A stretch of DNA of 6,099 nucleotides from Pseudomonadota bacterium. GTDB lineage: Bacteria > Pseudomonadota > Gammaproteobacteria > Halothiobacillales > Halothiobacillaceae. Made by a program: the position numbers and the translations under genes. The notes beneath the pieces were generated by a model. The model had not been told where the DNA came from. It saw only the letters and a program-made list of their open reading frames with translations, and made no database searches. Location of the stretch: NCBI GenBank assembly GCA_021795795.1, contig JAJYPA010000497.1, positions 1-6,099 on the forward strand. Direction: 5' to 3'. Of this stretch, positions 1-5,954 are shown one piece after another (position 1 is the stretch's first letter; every line of letters begins with the position of its first letter).

Positions 1-89
1 TCATTCACGGTCTTGATGCCACGGATCGCTTCAAGGGCGACCTTGGCCTTGAACTCACCACAAAAATGCTTGCGCTTCGTTTCTCTCAC
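1..89 (-). CDS. IS3-family transposase OrfA, N-terminal fragment (runs off the window)
   Basis: About 29 codons are visible. They read VRETKRKHF, then a segment with FKAKVALEAIRG and KTVNE. This is the start of the helix-turn-helix (HTH_Tnp_1) domain of IS3/IS911-type OrfA proteins, which bind the element's ends and are normally fused to OrfB by programmed frameshifting. The start is a GTG at 89-87, chosen because a strong Shine-Dalgarno AAGGAG lies at 101-96, six bases upstream, and because the family homology begins right there. The rest of the gene lies left of position 1, so intactness is unknown. It is oriented like the rse operon, so readthrough from rseC would be in the sense direction. 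Confidence 0.8.
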   Translation of the reverse strand, partial: MRETKRKHFCGEFKAKVALEAIRGIKTVN

Positions 90-129
90 AACCTGCTCCT
101 TTTTAAGGCAGGCTACCAGCTTAATTTAA

Positions 130-156
130 TGTCTGGAAACCGGGGTCCACTATACA
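130..156 (-). repeat. terminal inverted repeat of the IS3-family element
   Basis: This 27-bp segment has the TG...CA ends typical of IS3-family termini, and its core reads GTGGACCCC then GGTTTCCAGAC on the minus strand. The partner repeat lies outside the window, so inversion cannot be confirmed here. Confidence 0.6.
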
Positions 157-164
157 GCAAGTAT

Positions 165-716
165 CTATGCGGACTTAAACAGAACCCGTTCAATACGGGG
201 TGCATAACGACCGCTGCGAGAAAGACCATTTTGCTGACGAGCGATGAACAGCAGCACAGCGGTGAAACTCACCACTGCGCCGCCTATGGAGCCAGCGTCG
301 GAGGCAAAGAGTAATTGACCTGCCACGGCCCCCAGAATCAGACCCAACAGCGGCAGAAAATACATGAGCACAGAAGCTTGAACCAAGGCGGTTGCAGGCA
401 GCAGCAATCGAACATGATCACCGACCTGTACCGGCTGGTCGGTTTGTACACGCACCTTGTGCTGCCGTCGATTCAGTGCTTTCTGCATGATTCCCACACC
501 GCATCCGCCGCGGGAAGAGCAGGACTGGCAGCCACTTTGGCGCTGGGTTTCAACCCATACCCCATCTGCGGTAACAGCAACGACAACACCTTCTTCCTGA
601 ATATCGGCGGTATCTGATCCGTTCGACGCCAAACCAGCCAGACGATGTTCTGCATAGGGCACGGAGCCGATGGTCGGCTGGTTCAGGAGCGAGGGATCAT
701 GAGGTTGACGGTTCAT
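165..716 (-). CDS. rseC: RseC/MucC-family sigma-E regulatory membrane protein
   Basis: The product is a 183-residue inner-membrane protein of the SoxR-reducing RseC family. E. coli RseC modulates sigma-E activity and is also linked to reduction of the SoxR iron-sulphur cluster. The cytoplasmic N-domain has the family core (EEGVVVAVTADGVWVET, about 41-57) followed by a cysteine cluster CQSCSSRGGCG with C63, C66 and C72. Two membrane segments follow at roughly 108-134 and 143-159. The chosen ATG (716-714) shares its A with the rseB stop (TGATG) and has Shine-Dalgarno AGGAAG at 729-724, seven bases upstream. A longer in-frame reading to 803 would bury deep in rseB and is rejected. The first 38 or so residues precede the usual family start and are low-complexity and polar. 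The stop lies 8 bp from an IS3 end. Confidence 0.9.
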   Translation of the reverse strand: MNRQPHDPSLLNQPTIGSVPYAEHRLAGLASNGSDTADIQEEGVVVAVTADGVWVETQRQSGCQSCSSRGGCGVGIMQKALNRRQHKVRVQTDQPVQVGDHVRLLLPATALVQASVLMYFLPLLGLILGAVAGQLLFASDAGSIGGAVVSFTAVLLFIARQQNGLSRSGRYAPRIERVLFKSA

Positions 717-1840
717 CAGCGTGCTTCCTGATTCGGGGTCTGCATCGGGTTTCGTTCCCCGCGCTCGGTGTTGGCATCCTTCGCGAGCACGGTGTGTTTG
801 CAAATCTGCTCGACTGCTGCCATGGGCAAGTCACCGATGACGGTCAGACGAACAGGGCCGACCTGCCGTACGGCGATGTTCATGCCGTATTTGGCCGCAT
901 CGGGATCAAGCGCCTTGGGTTGAGGCATGTCTTCTACGAAGACCGAAGCAGTCGATAGACCATCGGTCACCACCATGTGTTCAAAGCGATGCCCGGTAAC
1001 CGGGTTGGTGCGCCAAACCCGACTTTTGATCTTATAGCCAGGCAAATCAGGAGACACAACCCATCCCTCCTCAGGGGTCAAGGGCTCGGCAGGCTGGGAC
1101 TGCCCTCGCTCAACAACCTTATAGCCTGGAGGAATGGTTTGCGGCGTGTCCATCGGGATGTCTGGCCAATCTTGAGAAGGTGTAGTGTCTCCCTGTGGGC
1201 GGAAATGGATTTCGGTGAAGAAGTCATGTTCGATCGGCCGCCCCTGATCGTTGTAGATACTCATGCGTAGCAGCAGGCGCGACTCATTATCGATGCACAG
1301 TTTGTAGCCATAACGAAACTGATCCCGCGGCACCAGTCCAACCAAATGGCAGGCACGGTCGGCTAAGCGGGATAGGCCAAGATTGACGATGTGGTAATTG
1401 GCATCCAGCGCTTCCGGCTGTTCAAAACGCTCGCCGGAGAGTCGTGAACGCACGCTGGGAAAATCACCAAAGACCACTTCTTTGCGCAAAGGCCACTCAC
1501 ATTCGCAGTGATTACCATGTCGGATGACTTCGCGTGGCTCGCCACTCATGGTCTGCAGACGCTCCTGCTGACCATTGGCGGTCGCGCGATGCCACAGTTT
1601 CGTGGTATCGATCTGATCCCCGCGCAAATGAACGTAAGTACCGGCATAGTCGGTCTTCTCCATCGCCTGCGTCATTTCATTCAATAGCTGTATGGCACCG
1701 GGCTCCGAAACCGGCTGAACAGATGAATCGGCAACAAGAAGCACACGCGCCTGAAAAGTCCCAGACTCAAATGTATCCGCTTCAACCGCACCGATAACAG
1801 TCAGCGAACAAAGCAGGCCTAAGAAAATGCCTCGAGTCAT
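716..1840 (-). CDS. rseB: RseB/MucB periplasmic sigma-E regulator
   Basis: A 374-residue periplasmic protein. RseB binds the periplasmic part of RseA and shields it from DegS; mislocalised lipopolysaccharide displaces it and lets stress signalling proceed. A signal peptide is visible at 1-21 (MTRGI, hydrophobic FLGLLCSLTVIGAV, then EA before D22). The N-terminal LolA-like domain spans roughly 48-215, with YAGTYVHLRG at 65-74, PRDQFRYGYKLCID at 171-184 and SRLLLRM at 187-193. The C-terminal domain runs about 258-350 and holds LPGYKIKSR, GHRFEHMVVTDGLS and a final VRLTVIGDLP segment. Five cysteines follow the signal peptide (112, 114, 164, 182, 347). The start ATG is 3 bp after the rseA stop, and the gene overlaps rseC by one base. 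A variable, polar C-terminal tail of about 20 residues follows the domain. Confidence 0.94.
   Translation of the reverse strand: MTRGIFLGLLCSLTVIGAVEADTFESGTFQARVLLVADSSVQPVSEPGAIQLLNEMTQAMEKTDYAGTYVHLRGDQIDTTKLWHRATANGQQERLQTMSGEPREVIRHGNHCECEWPLRKEVVFGDFPSVRSRLSGERFEQPEALDANYHIVNLGLSRLADRACHLVGLVPRDQFRYGYKLCIDNESRLLLRMSIYNDQGRPIEHDFFTEIHFRPQGDTTPSQDWPDIPMDTPQTIPPGYKVVERGQSQPAEPLTPEEGWVVSPDLPGYKIKSRVWRTNPVTGHRFEHMVVTDGLSTASVFVEDMPQPKALDPDAAKYGMNIAVRQVGPVRLTVIGDLPMAAVEQICKHTVLAKDANTERGERNPMQTPNQEAR
724..729 (-). promoter_or_regulatory. ribosome binding site of rseC
   Basis: AGGAAG on the minus strand, seven bases before the ATG at 716. It lies within the last codons of rseB and decides the rseC start in favour of 716, which also overlaps the rseB stop. 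Confidence 0.65.
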
Positions 1841-1843
1841 CCG

Positions 1844-2506
1844 CTACTCCGTTTGAAAGCTGGTCATGCGTAATGAGGGCATCACTTCGGAAAGATCCGG
1901 AGAAACAGATTCAAAATGAGTCATCAGGTAAGGGTCCATCGGCGCCTTGCGCACGGGTGCCTGGGCCCAGCTCGGCAAAACCGTGCCCGGCGTAACGCGA
2001 GCCACCACCGGTAAAGCCTGAACGGTACTGTTTGTGGCTGAGGGCTGCTGCAGATTCGCCGGGACATTCTGGGCCTGCTGAATCAACGCATTCTCCGGTG
2101 TATTTTGCGGCATCATCCAGATACCCACCCCAACCAGACCGGCGACGAATGAAGCGGCAATCGCGCCACGCCAGCGATTCATCGAGCGACGAACCTGAGA
2201 TTGCGGGAACGGCAACACCCGCCCGCGACTCGTCGAAGCCAGATCCTGCGCGAGTTGCTGAGCCTGACCTTCGTCTTCGGCCAGCCGCGCCGAAATCAAG
2301 GCCGATACATCCCGATTATCCAGATGCTCCTGACGCAGGGCAGCCCCGATCAGGGAATAGCAGCGCAGGCTAAGACGCGCGTCACTAGCGGCTACAGACA
2401 TCAGCCGATCGGTTTGATGTGGCATGCACTCATCGTCCCACCAGGCTGAAAGGGCTTCCTCGGGCGTCGAAGGCAGTGGCATGTGGGCATTATGTTGGGT
2501 ATTCAT
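1844..2506 (-). CDS. rseA: RseA anti-sigma-E factor
   Basis: A 220-residue single-pass inner-membrane anti-sigma factor, close to the E. coli length. The cytoplasmic RseA_N domain (about 13-88) carries TPEEALSAWWDDE and, further on, CYSLIGAALRQE, the pattern by which RseA sequesters RpoE. A transmembrane segment lies at about 113-132 (GAIAASFVAGLVGVGIWMM), preceded by the basic QVRRSMNRWR, giving the expected N-in/C-out topology. The periplasmic tail (133-220) is rich in Q, P and A and ends in a segment with DPYLMTHFES. By family knowledge it binds RseB and is cut first by a DegS-type and then an RseP-type protease. The ATG at 2506 is preferred over the internal M9 because GGGGG lies six bases upstream. 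A 64-bp gap separates it from rpoE. Confidence 0.92.
   Translation of the reverse strand: MNTQHNAHMPLPSTPEEALSAWWDDECMPHQTDRLMSVAASDARLSLRCYSLIGAALRQEHLDNRDVSALISARLAEDEGQAQQLAQDLASTSRGRVLPFPQSQVRRSMNRWRGAIAASFVAGLVGVGIWMMPQNTPENALIQQAQNVPANLQQPSATNSTVQALPVVARVTPGTVLPSWAQAPVRKAPMDPYLMTHFESVSPDLSEVMPSLRMTSFQTE
1847..1850 (-). promoter_or_regulatory. ribosome binding site of rseB
   Basis: GGAG on the minus strand, immediately before the TAG stop of rseA and six bases before the rseB ATG. The site lies within the end of rseA, so ribosomes finishing rseA would be delivered to rseB. Confidence 0.65.
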
Positions 2507-2512
2507 CGATTT

Positions 2513-2517
2513 CCCCC
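2513..2517 (-). promoter_or_regulatory. ribosome binding site of rseA
   Basis: GGGGG followed by AAATCG and the ATG on the minus strand. It supports the first methionine over the internal ATG eight codons later. Confidence 0.5.
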
Positions 2518-2570
2518 AGATAGAAGGGTTGTGTCAAACGGATTTCGCACGATTCAAAACTCATCCCGGC

Positions 2571-3197
2571 TCAGGAATCCAGCAACGGCTTGATGCGTTC
2601 CTCGACCGATTCACGCGCCCGAAAAATCCGGGATCGCACGGTACCGATCGGGCAGTTCATCACGACCGCGATTTCTTCATAACTCAGGCCTTCCATCTCG
2701 CGCAGAGTCAAGGCCGTACGCAAATCCTCGGGCAATGCTCTGATGGCGGCCCGAATCTCGGCTTCCAGTTCCTGTGTGGCCGCCATATCCTCTGGACTGG
2801 CATGGTCGCGAAGAGCCTCCGGCTCGGGTAATGCTTCATCTGACTCATCTCCGCCACCAGAGTTCAGTGAAACCGAATAACCACTTCGAGCGTCCGCAAC
2901 TAATTGGTTTTTCGCGGTGTTGACCGCAATGCGATACAGCCAGGTGTAGAACGCACTTTCACCCCTGAAATTCCCGAGTGCGCGATAGGCCTTGATGAAC
3001 GCTTCCTGGGCCAGATCGAAGGCTTGATCTTGATCTCGAACGAAGCGGCCGACCAGTCGCAGAACGCGATGCTGGTATTTGAGCACCAATAAATCGAACG
3101 CACGGCGATCGCCCTGTTGGGCGCGCAACACCAGTTGTTGATCTGTGGGTTGATCCGTGGCTTGGTCTGTGACCGAGGGGGTCGTTTCAGTGGCCAT
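2571..3197 (-). CDS. rpoE: RNA polymerase sigma-E factor (extracytoplasmic stress)
   Basis: A 208-residue ECF sigma factor directing RNA polymerase to envelope-stress promoters. Region 2 spans about 33-100 with RAFDLLVLKYQHRV, DLAQEAFIKAYRAL (61-74) and FRGESAFYTWLYRIAVN (77-93), closely matching E. coli RpoE. A variable acidic linker follows (about 105-140). Region 4 runs about 144-197 with LPEDLRTALTLRE, GLSYEEIA and CPIGTVRSRIFRAR, the helix-turn-helix that reads the -35 element. The protein is about 17 residues longer than E. coli RpoE. Part of this is an N-terminal extension with three TDQ repeats, and part is the linker. The ATG at 3197 has GAGG four bases upstream. It is the first gene of the rpoE-rseA-rseB-rseC operon, diverging from nadB. 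Confidence 0.96.
   Translation of the reverse strand: MATETTPSVTDQATDQPTDQQLVLRAQQGDRRAFDLLVLKYQHRVLRLVGRFVRDQDQAFDLAQEAFIKAYRALGNFRGESAFYTWLYRIAVNTAKNQLVADARSGYSVSLNSGGGDESDEALPEPEALRDHASPEDMAATQELEAEIRAAIRALPEDLRTALTLREMEGLSYEEIAVVMNCPIGTVRSRIFRARESVEERIKPLLDS
3135..3170 (-). repeat. three 12-bp imperfect tandem units in the 5' end of rpoE
   Basis: Codons 10-21 of rpoE read as TDQA-TDQP-TDQQ, encoded by three consecutive similar 12-bp units (ACAGACCAAGCC and variants). They lie before the conserved sigma region 2 and have no known role. Confidence 0.7.
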
Positions 3198-3361
3198 AAA
3201 GCCTCATACCAGCGAGCCTCGTGGCCCGTTCAAATAAAAAATGCCCAATGTTGCCGGTCTTTAACCGCAGCATCGACAGACGCGCATAAACAACGGCAAC
3301 CCAAAGGCTTAACTGGCCTAGTATACTCGCATCATTCAAGTTCAATCGACAAGCCGAATCA
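3198..3361. promoter_or_regulatory. divergent rpoE / nadB control region
   Basis: These 164 bp separate the two start codons and must hold both promoters. An 8-bp palindrome AGTATACT at 3320-3327 offers a -10-like TATACT on either strand, but no good TTGACA partner sits 16-18 bp away on either side. On the minus strand TGAACTT (3344-3338) resembles the sigma-E -35 box GGAACTT. The -10 expected about 16 bp further on (CTAGGC) is a poor match. A separated inverted repeat GTTGCCG (3250-3256) / CGGCAAC (3294-3300) lies upstream of rpoE. A GAGG Shine-Dalgarno at 3205-3202 serves rpoE; nadB has no clear one. Specific promoter assignments are weak. Confidence 0.5.
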
Positions 3362-5026
3362 ATGCTCCCAATGACCCAAATCCCACCTGTAGACGTTCTT
3401 ATCATCGGTTCGGGAGCAGCCGGGCTTTCTGCCGCACTACGATTACCCTCCAATGTCCGAGTCGCAATTCTCAGCAAGGGGCCGATCAACTCAGGCAGCA
3501 CCCCGTGGGCGCAAGGCGGGATCGCTGCGGCATTGGGGGGCATTGAAGACGTGGAACAGCACATCCGTGACACCTGCCGCGCAGGAAGCGATTTGCCGGA
3601 CGTCGATGTTGTGCGGCGAGTCGTCGAATCGGGAGCGAGACAAATCGACTGGTTGCTCTCGCTTGGTATGCCGTTTTCCAGTGAGTCCAGCACAGGTGAA
3701 TCAGAGCACCTCCATCTGACACGCGAAGGCGGGCACGGCACGCGTCGCATCGCCCATGCGGCCGACCACACCGGGCGGACTCTGATCGAAACCTTGCTCG
3801 AATCGGTGTATGCGCGACCGAACATCACGCTTTTTGAACACCAGCTCGCCGTGGACCTCATCACAACGCACCGCTTAGGGTTGAACGACCAACCCAATCG
3901 CTGCGTGGGTGCTTATGTGCTTGATATCAAGTCGGATCATGTCCAGACCGTACGAGCCCACCAAGTCATTCTTGCCTCAGGCGGGGCTGCCAAGGCCTAT
4001 CTCTACACCACCAATCCGGATAGCTCGACGGGCGATGGCATCGCGATGGGTTGGCGCGCGGGTTGCCGGGTGGCCAACATGGAGTTCATGCAGTTTCATC
4101 CCACCTGTCTGTTCGAACCACGGGCAAAATCCTTCCTGATATCCGAGGCTGTACGGGGCGAAGGCGGGGTTTTGCTGCTACCCGATGGCACGCGCTTTAT
4201 GCCCGACTACCATCCGGATGCCGAACTGGCACCGCGCGATGTCGTTGCCCGCGCCATTGACTCGGAAATGAAACGCACCGGGGCCGATTGTGTGTATCTG
4301 GATATCAGCTTCAAAGGCAAGGCCTTCATCGAAGAACACTTTCCGATGATTCATGAACGCTGCCTGCAATACGGTTACGACATGACCCGTCAGCCCCTGC
4401 CCGTGGTGCCGGCAGCACACTATACCTGTGGCGGGATTGTGGTCAACAAGCACGGACGCACAGACATCGCGGGCTTGTACGCCATCGGTGAAACCAGCCA
4501 CACCGGCCTGCATGGGGCGAACCGCCTCGCCAGCAATTCATTGTTGGAGTGCCTGGTCTACGGCGAGGCGGCTGCGCAGGATATCGTCAGCTGGCACGAT
4601 TCGCCCAAATCGGCAACCCATCCCATTCCTGCCATTCCTGCCATTCCTGATTGGGACGACAGTCAGGTAACCGACCCCGACGAGGCTGTCATCGTCAGCC
4701 ACAACTGGGATGAGCTGCGCCGCGCCATGTGGGATTACGTCGGCATCGTCCGCACCACCAAGCGGCTGGAACGCGCCGCACACCGGATTGCGTTACTCCG
4801 GCGCGAGATTCAGGATTATTACGCCCACTTCCGCGTCAGCAAAAATCTGCTCGAACTGCGCAACTTGGTCGAAGTCGCGGATTTGATCGTGAAATCGGCA
4901 CTCGCCCGCCATGAAAGTCGCGGACTGCACTTCACCCGCGATTACCCTGAAAGCAATCCGGAACTGGCGCACATCAACACGATTTGTACCCCGCAATCCC
5001 AACGGGTTACCGCATCTGCGCCATAA
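3362..5026 (+). CDS. nadB: L-aspartate oxidase
   Basis: A 554-residue cytoplasmic FAD enzyme that oxidises L-aspartate to iminoaspartate, which NadA condenses with dihydroxyacetone phosphate to quinolinate for NAD synthesis. The FAD-binding Rossmann motif is at 11-25 (GSGAAG at 16-21), followed by SGSTPWAQGGIAAAL (44-58) and the HLTREGGHGTRRI segment (118-130). The succinate dehydrogenase/fumarate reductase-like active site is complete. By alignment from memory with E. coli NadB, H246 (QFHP), S261-E262, R292 (APRD), H353 (AAHYTCGG) and R388 (HGANR) match H244, T259-E260, R290, H351 and R386. The helical C-terminal domain begins near 440 and contains MWDYVGIVRT and SRGLHFTRDYPE. The first ATG (3362) and one three codons later (3371) are both possible, and neither has a clear Shine-Dalgarno. 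A PAI tripeptide repeat lies at about 421-429. Confidence 0.97.
   Translation: MLPMTQIPPVDVLIIGSGAAGLSAALRLPSNVRVAILSKGPINSGSTPWAQGGIAAALGGIEDVEQHIRDTCRAGSDLPDVDVVRRVVESGARQIDWLLSLGMPFSSESSTGESEHLHLTREGGHGTRRIAHAADHTGRTLIETLLESVYARPNITLFEHQLAVDLITTHRLGLNDQPNRCVGAYVLDIKSDHVQTVRAHQVILASGGAAKAYLYTTNPDSSTGDGIAMGWRAGCRVANMEFMQFHPTCLFEPRAKSFLISEAVRGEGGVLLLPDGTRFMPDYHPDAELAPRDVVARAIDSEMKRTGADCVYLDISFKGKAFIEEHFPMIHERCLQYGYDMTRQPLPVVPAAHYTCGGIVVNKHGRTDIAGLYAIGETSHTGLHGANRLASNSLLECLVYGEAAAQDIVSWHDSPKSATHPIPAIPAIPDWDDSQVTDPDEAVIVSHNWDELRRAMWDYVGIVRTTKRLERAAHRIALLRREIQDYYAHFRVSKNLLELRNLVEVADLIVKSALARHESRGLHFTRDYPESNPELAHINTICTPQSQRVTASAP
4623..4649 (+). repeat. three perfect 9-bp tandem repeats inside nadB
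   Basis: CCATTCCTG occurs three times head to tail, in frame, giving the IPAIPAIP stretch between the FAD/capping part and the C-terminal helical domain of NadB. Unit loss or gain would keep the frame. Confidence 0.9.
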
Positions 5027-5076
5027 ACGGTCAGTCGGGACGAGGTGGCTGAGACGTCCTGTTGTATGCTCTTGCC

Positions 5077-5772
5077 ATGCCGAATCATTTCAATCAACTC
5101 ATGCACAACCAACCGCCCACACCAGGCAATTCGAGCCCGGTCGTTTCCGCTCAAACAGCGCCACACGAACATTTGCTGGCACAAATCGCCAAATACAGCC
5201 GAAGTGATTGGGCCAAACCCATCACAGACTACAACCGGGCCGCATTTGATCGTGCGCAAGATTGGCTTTTGCAAAGGAAAGGCGGATTGATTCTGGATTC
5301 AGGCTGTGGCACGGGGGATAGTTCACGCGCGCTGGCGCAAATGTTTCCCGAGCATCAAATCATCGGCATCGACCGCTCAGAACACCGGCTTTCCCGCCAG
5401 CGAGAGCACACACCTGATAACTGTTTGCTGTTACGGGCTGATCTTCTCGATTTCTGGCGATTGGCAAACCAAGCGGGCTGGCGGCCTGAACGTCATTATC
5501 TGCTTTATCCCAACCCGGAACCCAAACCCAAACATTTGATGCGACGGTTCCATGCTCATCCGATTTTCCCGGTCTTATTGGCGCTGGGTGGAGAATTTGA
5601 GTGTCGCAGCAACTGGCCGATCTATCTCGAAGAAATGGCGCTTTCACTCAATTTCCATAACAAAAAATCAACGATACAGCGCCTGCAAAACGATTCACAA
5701 TCACTCACACCCTTTGAGCATAAATACCGCTCCAGCGGCCAATGCCTGTGGCAATTACGCGCTTCGCTCTGA
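5077..5772 (+). CDS. TrmB-like class I SAM-dependent methyltransferase
   Basis: A 231-residue protein related to tRNA (guanine-N7)-methyltransferase TrmB (Methyltransf_4 family). The SAM-binding motif I is LDSGCGTGDSS at 73-83, followed by IIGIDRSEHRL (95-105, acidic ribose-binding residue D99) and LLLRADLLDFW (117-127). The TrmB signature region appears as YPNPEPKPKHLMRRFHAHP (144-162), where TrmB has PDPW...RHxKRR. SNWPIYLEEM (178-187) and TPFEHKY (211-217, like TrmB TKFE) follow. From memory of E. coli TrmB, H151, R154, T217 and E220 are matched by H153, R156, T211 and E214, but catalytic D144 is N146 here. Starts at TTG 5062, ATG 5077 and ATG 5101 are all possible with no Shine-Dalgarno. 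I chose 5077; the first 28 residues are low-complexity. It may be co-transcribed with nadB 50 bp upstream. Substrate is unproven. Confidence 0.85.
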   Translation: MPNHFNQLMHNQPPTPGNSSPVVSAQTAPHEHLLAQIAKYSRSDWAKPITDYNRAAFDRAQDWLLQRKGGLILDSGCGTGDSSRALAQMFPEHQIIGIDRSEHRLSRQREHTPDNCLLLRADLLDFWRLANQAGWRPERHYLLYPNPEPKPKHLMRRFHAHPIFPVLLALGGEFECRSNWPIYLEEMALSLNFHNKKSTIQRLQNDSQSLTPFEHKYRSSGQCLWQLRASL

Positions 5773-5805
5773 GGCACCCGATCAATCGTTTACGCTGCAA
5801 CAACG

Positions 5806-5809
5806 AAAG
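5806..5809. repeat. possible target-site duplication, left copy (AAAG)
   Basis: AAAG here is repeated at 5961-5964, exactly flanking the element with 18-bp terminal inverted repeats. A 4-bp match can occur by chance, so this is supportive only. Confidence 0.4.
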
Positions 5810-5839
5810 GTAAGCGCTGATTTATTCTGTGCTTCCCGT

Positions 5840-5858
5840 TTGGGGCAGGATGCCCCAA
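5840..5858. repeat. hairpin, 7-bp stem with 5-base loop
   Basis: TTGGGGC-AGGAT-GCCCCAA. The stem can extend by CGT/ACG with a single bulged C. It is GC-rich but has no following T-run, so it is not a canonical intrinsic terminator, although it lies 67 bp past the methyltransferase stop. Confidence 0.85.
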
Positions 5859-5889
5859 CACGAACAAAGACGTACGTCTTTGATTCGTG
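5859..5889. repeat. long near-perfect palindrome centred on ACGTACGT
   Basis: The core AAAGACGTACGTCTTT (5866-5881) is a perfect 16-bp palindrome. It extends by C/G and, past one unpaired A at 5883, by CACGAA (5859-5864) against TTCGTG (5884-5889), giving arms of 15 pairs with no loop. It could act as a protein-binding dyad or a cruciform. Confidence 0.9.
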
Positions 5890-5894
5890 AGCGC

Positions 5895-5917
5895 CATCGC
5901 GGGCGTGTACCGCGATG
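5895..5917. repeat. hairpin, 8-bp stem with 7-base loop
   Basis: CATCGCGG and CCGCGATG pair perfectly around the loop GCGTGTA. Confidence 0.9.
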
Positions 5918-5922
5918 AGCGA

Positions 5923-5954
5923 GCTGATTTATTCCAAGGATGGAATAAATCAGC
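5923..5954. repeat. hairpin, perfect 14-bp stem with AGGA loop
   Basis: GCTGATTTATTCCA (5923-5936) pairs with TGGAATAAATCAGC (5941-5954). The right arm belongs to the right terminal repeat of the 151-bp element, and the left arm repeats the left terminal repeat (5816-5827) in direct orientation, so two mutually exclusive pairings are possible. Confidence 0.93.

Larger units (their letters stand above)
1..156 (-). mobile_element. IS3-family insertion sequence, left end (partial)
   Basis: Read on the minus strand, the segment from 156 down to 130 starts with TG and ends with CA, and contains GTGGACCCCGGTTTCCAGAC. This looks like the terminal inverted repeat of IS3-family elements. A 40-bp leader follows, then a transposase OrfA start at 89. 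The element runs off the left edge of the window, so its other end and OrfB are not visible. The outer boundary at 156 is inferred from the TG terminus. Positions 157-164 separate it from the rseC stop codon, and any 3-4 bp target duplication would begin with GCA at 157. The subgroup cannot be assigned from one end. Confidence 0.8.

Noticed and set aside
717..803. Longer rseC reading starting at 803
   Set aside because: It would overlap rseB by 88 bases. The ATG at 716 has a good Shine-Dalgarno and the classic TGATG stop-start overlap.
2532..2537. Perfect TTGACA on the minus strand between rpoE and rseA as a -35 of an rseA promoter
   Set aside because: The hexamer 17 bp downstream is GGAAAT, only half matching a -10, and transcription would start at or inside the rseA start codon.
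3187..3897. A 236-codon open frame on the minus strand antisense to nadB
   Set aside because: It lies opposite the conserved FAD domain of nadB, runs through the divergent promoter region into rpoE, and its translation shows no recognisable domain; its codon pattern is that of a shadow frame.
5038..5059. GGACG...CGTCC inverted repeat after nadB as a terminator
   Set aside because: The stem is only 5 bp with a 12-base loop and no T-run follows; readthrough into the methyltransferase seems more likely.
5838..5862. Integron attC site suggested by GTT and AAC near the GGGGC hairpin
   Set aside because: The GTT and AAC motifs are in the reverse order to that of attC, and there is no paired inner core or adjacent cassette gene.
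5552..5890. 112-codon plus-strand frame overlapping the methyltransferase
   Set aside because: It is an alternate frame of the conserved methyltransferase C-terminus and then runs through the non-coding structured repeat.
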